10,902 bases of DNA from Limisphaerales bacterium (GTDB lineage Bacteria > Verrucomicrobiota > Verrucomicrobiia > Limisphaerales > UBA8199), in contig JANXQE010000020.1 in the NCBI GenBank assembly GCA_025356925.1, positions 1 through 10,902 of the forward strand, read 5' to 3'. Position 1 is the first letter of the stretch; every line of letters begins with the position of its first letter. Positions 1-5,878 of this stretch are shown here, piece after piece. The notes beneath the pieces are model-generated. The model saw only the letters and a program-made list of their open reading frames with translations. It did no database searches and was not told the origin of the DNA. The position numbers were made by a program, and so were the translations under genes.

Positions 1-1
1 C

Positions 2-968
2 CTGAGCCCGCCCGCGCCGCCCTCCGGCGCGCTTGCCCTGGCTCTGGGTGGCTACAAAATTGGCCTTTCGTGGAACGAACCGGCGGACGGACGATGCCGG
101 CGTTACCCGCTATGAAGTATTTCGCGACGGTGTCTTGTTACGAAAGACTCCCGTAAACTACCTCATCGACACCCAACTTTCGCCCAACACGCGTTACAGC
201 TACCTGATCAAGGCGTATGATGGATCGGACAATGCCTCCGCCGGCGCAGAGGTTACAGCCGCCACGTTGGGATCGGACCCATCGGACGCGATCCTGAACG
301 GCAGTTTTGAATTTTCACCCCAAATTTCTGGATGGACGACGGATGCCTTCTCAGTCAGCGCGGCGGAGTTCACGTGGGAACCGCTCGGCAGCGGGCGCGA
401 TGGCAGTCGATGTGTCAGCATCGAAGCTTCCAGTTTAAATGACGCTGCCTGGATGCAAACGGTCAATGGCCTGCACCCGGGCGAGACCTACTGGTTGACT
501 GGCTGGATTCGAGGCCAGGACGTGGTGCGCGAGCCCGGCCGTAACACCGGCGCAAACATTTGCCTGGAGGGAACCTGGTCCCACGCGCCGGACTACCTGG
601 ACGGCACGTTTGATTGGCGCCAAGCCAGTTTTTCATTTGTCGCTCCGCCTTCGGGCACTGTGACAATCGGCTGCCGTCTCGGGTACTGGAGCAACACCAC
701 CCGCGGAAAAGTCTGGTTCGACGACCTGGCGATCCTTCAGCCTTCGGAATTGCGATTTGACCGGGCTCGCATGGCGGGCAATACCTGGCTTCGCCTGGTG
801 CTTTTCACCCCACCGGGGCATCGGTACCGGATCGAAAAATCTGCCGATCTTGTTGCCTGGACTGAGGTCCAGACCCTCAATCCAGTCCACCCGATCAGCG
901 AAATCCAAGATGCGACCATCCCGGCATCGAGGTGCTTTTATCGCGCGGTGCAAATCGACGGTCTGTGA
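2..968 (+). CDS. Secreted FN3 / carbohydrate-binding-like protein, 5'-partial and apparently frameshifted
   Basis: This is the C-terminal part of a large extracellular protein whose start lies left of the window. From about 33 to 968 one frame reads the second half of a fibronectin type III domain (GVTRYEVFRDG, then Y-S-Y-L-I-K-A-Y-D). A beta-sandwich domain resembling CBM4/9 or galactose-binding-like modules follows, starting at NGSFE and ending in KVWFDDLAI. The last ~60 residues (YRIEKSADLVAWTEV ... CFYRAVQ) match a C-terminal module common in Verrucomicrobiota exported proteins. The missing first half of the FN3 domain (GYKIGLSWNEPAD) is encoded at 2-88 in another frame. Removing one G at about 89 joins the two parts as NEPAD-DDAGVTRYEV. 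The TTG at 33 is therefore probably not a real start. A role in polysaccharide binding or as part of a secreted hydrolase is inferred from domains only; no catalytic domain is visible. Confidence 0.7.
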
Positions 969-1076
969 TCATCGCCGGTTTTCGTTTGACCCGCTGCGGA
1001 CCCGGGCATAGAAAAGCCAGCACGCACTAACCCCAGCAAGATTTAGCGCCAGGGGCTCTCATCCATTTGCAAGGGC

Positions 1077-1107
1077 CGTTCCGGGCTCTGGTTCGGAGCC
1101 CGGAACG
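1077..1107. repeat. Perfect 12-bp inverted repeat (hairpin) upstream of the kinase gene
   Basis: The arms CGTTCCGGGCTC (1077-1088) and GAGCCCGGAACG (1096-1107) are exact reverse complements around a 7-nt loop. The element lies 108 bp after the upstream stop codon and 26 bp before the kinase ATG. There is no T-tract on either side, so it is not a classical intrinsic terminator. It could be a REP-like palindrome, an operator, or an mRNA hairpin near the kinase start. The rest of 969-1133 shows nothing recognisable. Confidence 0.6.
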
Positions 1108-1133
1108 ACTGATCTCCGGCCAAGTACCGACAG

Positions 1134-2228
1134 ATGCAAACAAGCAGATTGTGGTGGAACCAGACTTCGGATGGAGATCCGGAAATACAAGGGGCGTGGG
1201 GTTACTTTCTGGCGATTGGAGCAACTGGTTTGGCTTTGGTTTGCCGCATGGCGGTGGACGGCCAGTGGGGAGATAGCATGCCATACACGACCTCTTTTCT
1301 GGCGGCAGCCGTGTGCATCGGGAGGACGGGACCCAGACCGGCGCTGTTGTCGATTGCGGCCGGGTTGCTTCTCGCGAACTGGCTTTTTGTTCCGTCGCGG
1401 CGTTCGCTAAACTTTCTGGAATCCCCTCGCGTGATGATGGGGGGAGCGTACCTTGTGACTCTCGGGATTGTGCTTGGATTTGCGACTTGGGCGAAGCGTG
1501 CCTTGAGGAGGGAGCGAGTTCATTCGGGAGCGCTGCGGCAGAGGTCGGTGGCTCTGGAAGGAAGCGAGAAGCGGTTTCAGGCGCTGGCGCAAGCGGCCTT
1601 CGAAGGAGTCCTCCTTAGCCAAAACGGGAGGATCCTCGACTGCAACGAGCAAGTTGGCGCATTAGTTGGTTATAAGCGGGAAGAACTGCTAGGCAAGCAG
1701 GCCACGGATGTTATCGCGCCGGAGCAGAGAGCCGGCGTTCTGAGGAACGTTCAGGAAGAGCAGCCCGCAACTTACGAACTGGACTTAATTTGCCGGGATG
1801 GCACCAGACGCACGGTGGAAGCCCACGGCCGGCCAATGCGAAATTCGGACAGTGAAAGCCTGAGGGTGTCAGTGATCCGGGATGTCACTGAGCGCAAATC
1901 GGCTGAGGAGGACTTAAGAACGGCGCGGGATGAGCTGGCTCTCGTCAACGAGGAACTGGAACGGCGGGGGGTGGAGCGAACCCGCTCCTTAGAAGAGAAA
2001 ACGGCCAAGCTGAATGCGTTTTGCTACACGCTGGCCCACGACTTTCGAGCACCGCTCCGGACCCAAGAAGGGTTCGCGCAAATTCTGGTTGAAGACTACG
2101 TTGAAAAATTGGGCGACGCAGGGACGAGCCTCGCCAGGCGGGTGCTGCGGGCGGCGCAACGTCAAAGCGATATCATTCAGGATTTGCTGGCGCACATCAG
2201 CGTAACCCGGTCGGAGTTGCCATTATAG
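1134..2228 (+). CDS. Sensor histidine kinase, N-terminal part (DUF4118-like membrane domain, PAS, HisKA), ended by an in-frame TAG
   Basis: This is the sensor and dimerisation part of a membrane histidine kinase. Residues ~21-120 hold four hydrophobic segments with the KdpD-type DUF4118 pattern (GDSMPYTTSFLAAAV ... LLLANWLFVPSRRSLNF). Residues ~143-258 are a PAS domain ending in VIRDVTERKSAEE. A charged coiled coil (~259-295) leads to the H-box LAHDFRAPLR with the phosphoacceptor His302. The protein stops after RSELPL at a TAG (2226-2228), where homologues continue directly into the ATPase domain. The same frame resumes at 2229 with that domain, so this is one gene broken by a nonsense codon. 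Without the ATPase half this product cannot autophosphorylate. The ATG at 1134 has no strong Shine-Dalgarno sequence but leaves the membrane domain complete. No response regulator is adjacent, so the signal and partner are unknown. Confidence 0.8.
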   Translation: MQTSRLWWNQTSDGDPEIQGAWGYFLAIGATGLALVCRMAVDGQWGDSMPYTTSFLAAAVCIGRTGPRPALLSIAAGLLLANWLFVPSRRSLNFLESPRVMMGGAYLVTLGIVLGFATWAKRALRRERVHSGALRQRSVALEGSEKRFQALAQAAFEGVLLSQNGRILDCNEQVGALVGYKREELLGKQATDVIAPEQRAGVLRNVQEEQPATYELDLICRDGTRRTVEAHGRPMRNSDSESLRVSVIRDVTERKSAEEDLRTARDELALVNEELERRGVERTRSLEEKTAKLNAFCYTLAHDFRAPLRTQEGFAQILVEDYVEKLGDAGTSLARRVLRAAQRQSDIIQDLLAHISVTRSELPL

Positions 2229-2231
2229 CCA

Positions 2232-2675
2232 GTGGGGCTGAGGGAGGCAGTCGAAAAAGCGCGGGCGGATCTGGCGCTGGAGTTGCAGGACACAAAGGCG
2301 GAGATTCACGATGAAGGCCTGGCGGAGGCTAAAGTGATCGCCAACGCGTCTTCGTTGCGCCTGATCTTGCTGAACTTGCTGACGAATGCGTTCAAATTTG
2401 TTCCGCCCGACAATTTGCCTGCTGTGCGTCTGCGAACGAAACAACGAGGAGGATCCGTGCGATTCTGGGTCGAGGGCAACGGCATCGGGATATCTCCCGA
2501 GGAAATAGGCCATTTGTTCAGCATGTTCAAGCGTCTTAATGGCAACGCCTATCCGGGCACGGGGATGGGGCTGGCGATCGTCAAGCGAGGGGCGGAGCGA
2601 ATGGAGGGGCATGTGGGGGTCGAGTCGGAATTTGGCAAAGGCAGCCGGTTTTGGGTCGAGGTCAAAAGTGCCTGA
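2232..2675 (+). CDS. Sensor histidine kinase, C-terminal HATPase_c part, separated by a stop codon and with a defective G1 box
   Basis: This is the ATP-binding (Bergerat-fold) domain belonging to the kinase that starts at 1134, in the same frame. The GTG at 2232 is only the first possible start after the TAG and is not convincing. In whole-protein numbering the N-box is NLLTNAFKF (N414, N418) and the G2 box is GTGMGLAIV (475-483). The end GVESEFGKGSRFWVEV is typical of bacteriophytochrome-like and PAS kinases. The G1 box reads VEGNGIGI where the family has VEDNGIGI. The Asp of DxGxG, which contacts the adenine base, is Gly448 here (GGC at 2475-2477, one transition from GAC). The domain is otherwise complete and ends 9 bp before the convergent gspK stop. 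Together with the upstream TAG this suggests a pseudogene, or two sequencing errors in one gene. Confidence 0.75.
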   Translation: MGLREAVEKARADLALELQDTKAEIHDEGLAEAKVIANASSLRLILLNLLTNAFKFVPPDNLPAVRLRTKQRGGSVRFWVEGNGIGISPEEIGHLFSMFKRLNGNAYPGTGMGLAIVKRGAERMEGHVGVESEFGKGSRFWVEVKSA

Positions 2676-2684
2676 AGCCCGGAC

Positions 2685-3845
2685 TCAGTCCGTCCAATAG
2701 AAGCTGAGAATCTGAACATCGCGCGGGCTGTTGCGGCCGATGACTCCGACAAAGTGTCTATGATAGCCGCCAACCTGAGCGTCGACGCGGACCTCGAAGG
2801 TGCTGCTGCGCACGTTAGCAAACTGCTGTAAGGCACCCAGCATCGGAAGGCTCACCTGCGGCACACGCCGCACTTCGCCCACGTTGCGGTAGGGCCCGAA
2901 GAGCCCGCTGCCGTCGTCTTCCCCTTCACGCGCTGAAACAATGCCCTGCGCGGCTTCAGGCGTAATGGTGGGGATGATCTGAAGCACCTCAGCCGAAGCG
3001 GTGTTGATATTTATTTTGCCGTTGGACAGCGGAGTAAACAAATTCGTGAGGCCGACCGGCGCAGTCGGCATGATGTTGGCGGTGGTGTGGAACCGGCTGG
3101 TCAGGGGATTGTAAACGCCCTGCTGCGGCGACGCAGTATCACCGGCGGCATAGAAATCGGCTGCGCCCTTGATCATCAGCAACTCGGAAATATCGTCGAT
3201 CGGTCCGTTCTTGGCAAAATAAGGAGGATTAAGTCCCTGATAAAAATCGCTTTCCGCGCCCTGAATTCGGGGATTCTCGTCCTTGTCGATCCAATCGAGA
3301 ATTGAATTGATCACCGGAGTCATCTGGCCGGCGTCGACGCCCATGACCATCAGCGCCTGCTGCAGGATAGCCTCGCTGGCGATGTTGATGTTGGCCTTGC
3401 GTTCCAAATCGAGGATGGTCCACGTCGCGCTCCCATTTTGGATCTGGATCTCGTTTTTAAAATCGGCCAGGGGGCTGTTGGAAGTGCCGGCGCCGCCTAT
3501 GCCACCGGCCCAGACCTGGTTCAGCGCATCATAAGGCTCCTGAGCAATTGATAATTGCTGAGCCAATTCCCAGCGCGCGCACTCGATGGCCGAACGGCCC
3601 AGCCATTCCAGCTCGCTTTCGCTGTTGGCGTTGCGAGAGAGCTTCGTTTCGACCTTCATGGAGTAGGCAAAGCCGCCGGCCAGGATGGTGAGCACGAAAA
3701 TCGAGATCATGACGATGATTAGGGCGATGCCGGCCTGCACCGATGCGGCATGGTGCGTGGGACGCGGGACGTTCGTGGCCGCGAGGGGGCGGCCGGGCGC
3801 AGGGGTACCAGAAATGCCGGCGGAGGAGCGGAGACGCGGTTTCAT
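2685..3845 (-). CDS. gspK: Type II secretion minor pseudopilin GspK
   Basis: 386 residues. GspK is the largest minor pseudopilin. With GspI and GspJ it is thought to cap the tip of the periplasmic pseudopilus that drives export through the outer-membrane secretin. After a 39-residue leader the prepilin site is QAG|IALIIVMISIFVLTIL. Glu at mature position 5 is absent, as is usual for GspK. The long periplasmic domain has family-like segments: NINIASEAIL, a DWIDKDENPR loop, NGPIDDISELLMIKG, and a second KININTASAEVLQIIP followed by GPYRNVGEV. The start ATG overlaps the gspJ stop by 4 nt (ATGA), which fixes the start and suggests translational coupling. It is the last gene of the operon and ends 9 bp from the convergent kinase gene. 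The leader is unusually long and contains a CCACGCACCATGCC motif shared with gspH. Confidence 0.9.
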   Translation of the reverse strand: MKPRLRSSAGISGTPAPGRPLAATNVPRPTHHAASVQAGIALIIVMISIFVLTILAGGFAYSMKVETKLSRNANSESELEWLGRSAIECARWELAQQLSIAQEPYDALNQVWAGGIGGAGTSNSPLADFKNEIQIQNGSATWTILDLERKANINIASEAILQQALMVMGVDAGQMTPVINSILDWIDKDENPRIQGAESDFYQGLNPPYFAKNGPIDDISELLMIKGAADFYAAGDTASPQQGVYNPLTSRFHTTANIMPTAPVGLTNLFTPLSNGKININTASAEVLQIIPTITPEAAQGIVSAREGEDDGSGLFGPYRNVGEVRRVPQVSLPMLGALQQFANVRSSTFEVRVDAQVGGYHRHFVGVIGRNSPRDVQILSFYWTD

Positions 3846-4744
3846 CGCGGGAAGCCAGGGTTGCCCGGATTGCCGGGAATAACGGGGCTGGGCAGGACGC
3901 CCGGGCTTCCAGGGAGACCTGGGTTTCCTGGCGCACCAGGGTTGCCCACGCCTCCCGGGCCGGGTTGCTGTCTGGGCGCTTGCCAGACCGCTTGGACAGT
4001 GACCGAGGGCAAGCTCACGATGCGGGTAACTTGCTGGCGTACTTGTGTCGAATAAGCATTATCGGCCAGCTTAAGGGTCACTCTCACGAGGACGGGGATT
4101 TGGTTGGTTTGCTTCCATTCATCCATCCAATCCTGCAGGCGCATGTCCCAAAACTCGGTCTTAAATTCCTTAACGTTCTTGGCCAGAACGAGTGGATAGT
4201 TCTTTTCATCTTTGTCCATTTCCATGAGCAAGGGCGTCTGCCGCAGGACTAATTGGCGGCCACCATCGTGGTTTTGTTCGAGCGAAAACGTGACGCGGCG
4301 CACATCCAGGCCGGCGAATTTGCCGCTCCGCGGAAAAGAAGGAGACAATCGGCTGACAAAACTGAGGGTAGCCTCGCTCCCATTCTCGGAAACGAACGCA
4401 TAGTAAGCCTGGTTCAGCGCAAAGGATTGCACCGACCCCAGAGTCTCCTCGATGGTGCGTCCGGCGATGCGAGCGCGTTGGACGGCCGCGGCAGCCTCGA
4501 GTCCGACCTTGGAGGCCCTCAGGATCGCCGTCCAGGTGGAATAGATCGCGGCCAGGACCATGGAAAAGATGCCGATGGCAATCAGAATCTCGACGAGAGT
4601 GAAAGCGCGGGTGGCAGAACGCTGAAGTCCGAAACCCGAAATCCGAAAGAAGGCCGAAGTCCGAAACCCGAAAAAGCCGGACGCGTGGCAACGCGCAAAG
4701 TGGGGGACAGCGGAGCCGCCGAAGAGTTTGCACCTGGTTTTCAT
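3842..4744 (-). CDS. gspJ: Type II secretion minor pseudopilin GspJ with a collagen-like C-terminal tail
   Basis: 300 residues from the ATG at 4744, which overlaps the gspI stop by one base (TGATG). The frame stays open to 4798, but the coupled ATG is preferred. GspJ is a tip pseudopilin acting with GspI and GspK. The leader of ~47 residues ends at TRA|FTLVEILIAIGIFSMVLAAI, with Glu5 present and Ala rather than Gly at -1. The periplasmic domain has typical GspJ features (RAGRTIEE-like helix, LSFVSRLSPSF, VKEFKTEFWD ... DWMDEWKQTN, IPVLVRVTLKL). The last ~39 residues are extra: Gly-X-Y triplets (GNP GAP GNP GLP GSP GVL), a PSPVIP break, then GNP GNP GFP R. The leader includes FGFRTSAFFRISGFG, which is translated from a 7-bp DNA repeat. 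The function of the tail is unknown. Confidence 0.88.
   Translation of the reverse strand: MKTRCKLFGGSAVPHFARCHASGFFGFRTSAFFRISGFGLQRSATRAFTLVEILIAIGIFSMVLAAIYSTWTAILRASKVGLEAAAAVQRARIAGRTIEETLGSVQSFALNQAYYAFVSENGSEATLSFVSRLSPSFPRSGKFAGLDVRRVTFSLEQNHDGGRQLVLRQTPLLMEMDKDEKNYPLVLAKNVKEFKTEFWDMRLQDWMDEWKQTNQIPVLVRVTLKLADNAYSTQVRQQVTRIVSLPSVTVQAVWQAPRQQPGPGGVGNPGAPGNPGLPGSPGVLPSPVIPGNPGNPGFPR
4621..4680. repeat. 7-bp tandem repeat (BCCGAAR) inside the gspJ leader
   Basis: On the + strand the units run GCTGAAG, TCCGAAA, CCCGAAA, TCCGAAA, a 4-bp GAAG interruption, then GCCGAAG, TCCGAAA, CCCGAAA. Read on the coding (-) strand this gives the FGFRTSAFFRISGFG part of the GspJ leader, entirely upstream of the prepilin cleavage codon. 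The same unit occurs at 5140-5177 and 8752-8772. Confidence 0.8.
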
Positions 4745-5205
4745 CAACGGAAGGTAGGTTGGCCCAGACCGGATTTGGCGTCGGGGTTGTAAACCCAAAT
4801 CGTGAGGGTATCGACCGGTGTGCGCAGACCGCGACGGTTCACGATGATGTCCACTTGCAGCAAGCCATTGCTCTGATACTGCTGGCTGGCGAACTCGTAG
4901 CCATAGTCGGGATATGTTTCGCCGAAATTACCCGAGCCGGAAAACTCGGCCAGCCGATTGGTCTTGAGGGTTTGATAGATCTGTGCGGCGGCCATCCCGG
5001 CATCGACGTCCCCGCGCTGCAGCGCGCGCGCGTTACGCAACGTGGTTGAAACCAGTGCCAGGATGCCAAACGTAGCCATGAAAAAAATGCCGCACGCGAT
5101 CATGACCTCGATGAGACTGAAGGCGCGCGGCGGGAAAAACCCGAAGCCCGAAGGCCGAAAGCCAAAACCCGAAGGCCTCGATGACTGACACGTGGCGAAT
5201 CTCAT
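4744..5205 (-). CDS. gspI: Type II secretion minor pseudopilin GspI
   Basis: 153 residues. GspI is the minor pseudopilin that nucleates the GspI-J-K tip complex. The prepilin site is PPRA|FSLIEVMIACGIFFMATFGIL, with Glu5 present and Ala at -1, followed by a small periplasmic domain (GDVDAGMAAAQIYQTLKTNR ... VDIIVNRRG ... LTIWVYNPD). The size is slightly above the usual GspI because of a 28-residue leader. That leader contains SGFGFRPSGFGFFP, a 7-residue peptide repeat encoded by a 7-bp DNA repeat. The start ATG at 5205 overlaps the gspH stop by 4 nt (ATGA), and the stop overlaps the gspJ ATG by 1 nt. The identity as I rather than G or H rests on gene order and length as much as on sequence. 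Confidence 0.85.
   Translation of the reverse strand: MRFATCQSSRPSGFGFRPSGFGFFPPRAFSLIEVMIACGIFFMATFGILALVSTTLRNARALQRGDVDAGMAAAQIYQTLKTNRLAEFSGSGNFGETYPDYGYEFASQQYQSNGLLQVDIIVNRRGLRTPVDTLTIWVYNPDAKSGLGQPTFR
5140..5177. repeat. 7-bp tandem repeat (BCCGAAR) inside the gspI leader
   Basis: On the + strand the units are CCCGAAG, CCCGAAG, GCCGAAA, GCCAAAA, CCCGAAG, plus GCC, in unbroken 7-bp phase. Three units make 21 bp, so the coding strand reads a 7-residue peptide repeat (SGFGFRP, SGFGFFP) within the GspI leader. Confidence 0.85.
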
Positions 5206-5870
5206 TTGAAGTGCCTCGGGTCCGACTCGACACTGGCCAGGCCGGTGGTTATCTCCAGGGTGATTTCCCGGCGTTCATTTTGGTCGGAAACCAGGATCAG
5301 TGTTAACTCGTCGCAAGTTCCGTTGGGGAAGAATCGGACCCGCGCCACCTCGTCATCCCGGAATTCATGGGGAAGCTTGTTAATATCCATCATCTCGATC
5401 AGGATTTTTTCGGAAAGGCGCGCGGAGAGGCCGAAGCCGGAAACCGGAGCGGCACCCGCTGCAGCAGGGAAAGGCGCAGCGGGTTGAGGTGACGCGGGAG
5501 CGCCGGTAGCAGCAACTTCGAACCGGCCCTCGCGGGGATGAAACATCACGTCCACCTCCTTGCCTTGCAAAATCGCGAGCGCGCGGGCATGGCTGCAGAC
5601 CCTGACGAGATCGGCGATCGCCTCGCTCATGGGAGGTTTATGCCAGGTCTTGTAAACGATCGGGACGCCCATCGTCAGAACCACACCCATGATAGCAACC
5701 ACGATCATGATCTCGATGAGCGTGAAGGCGGTGCAAGGAAGGCGTGGTGCGTGGTGCCGGGCTCCTCGGCAGGCAAGTTGTCGAGTGTAAGCCAACGAGG
5801 ACAGCCTGCTGCCGTCGCGCGTCGCGCACCACGGAACACGCGCCAGATTGACTCGATCCTCTGCACTCAT
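5202..5870 (-). CDS. gspH: Type II secretion pseudopilin GspH (GspH/FimT-like)
   Basis: 222 residues. This minor pseudopilin is thought to link the pseudopilus tip to the major pseudopilin GspG. The prepilin site is CTA|FTLIEIMIVVAIMGVVLTMGVPIV, with Glu5 present and Ala at -1. The following helix (MSEAIADLVRVCSHARALAILQGKEVDV) is the usual GspH/FimT pattern, and the C-terminal half has VRFFPNGTCDELTLIL, typical of the GspH domain. A Pro/Ala-rich linker sits at residues ~121-147. The 48-residue leader is exceptionally long and is translated from a ~104-bp imperfect DNA palindrome (5741-5844). A shorter product from an internal start is possible, but no internal ATG lies between the first codon and the cleavage site. 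The ATG lies 8 bp after the gspF stop, and the stop overlaps gspI by 4 nt. Confidence 0.85.
   Translation of the reverse strand: MSAEDRVNLARVPWCATRDGSRLSSLAYTRQLACRGARHHAPRLPCTAFTLIEIMIVVAIMGVVLTMGVPIVYKTWHKPPMSEAIADLVRVCSHARALAILQGKEVDVMFHPREGRFEVAATGAPASPQPAAPFPAAAGAAPVSGFGLSARLSEKILIEMMDINKLPHEFRDDEVARVRFFPNGTCDELTLILVSDQNERREITLEITTGLASVESDPRHFK
5741..5844. repeat. ~104-bp imperfect palindrome filling most of the gspH leader
   Basis: Nested complementary segments are visible: CGTGGTGC (5743-5750) with GCACCACG (5826-5833), GCAGGC (5769-5774) with GCCTGC (5804-5809), and near the centre GTTG (5777-5780) with CAAC (5793-5796). The outer ends GGCG and CGCC also match. The element lies within codons 9-44 of gspH, upstream of the cleavage site. 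It looks like a REP- or MITE-like palindrome that has been kept in frame, but no second copy is present here to prove mobility. Confidence 0.5.
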
Positions 5871-5878
5871 TGCGGCGC

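Noticed and set aside
2680..2692. CGGACT-C-AGTCCG palindrome between convergent kinase and gspK ends as a bidirectional terminator
   Set aside because: The stem is short, the loop would be too small, and there is no T-tract; it overlaps the gspK stop codon.
3750..4055. + strand reading frame full of Gly-Leu-Pro triplets (collagen-like)
   Set aside because: It is the antisense of the gspJ Gly-Pro tail. GGN and CCN codons are complementary, so the opposite strand also reads Gly/Pro. gspJ and gspK are clearly the genes here.
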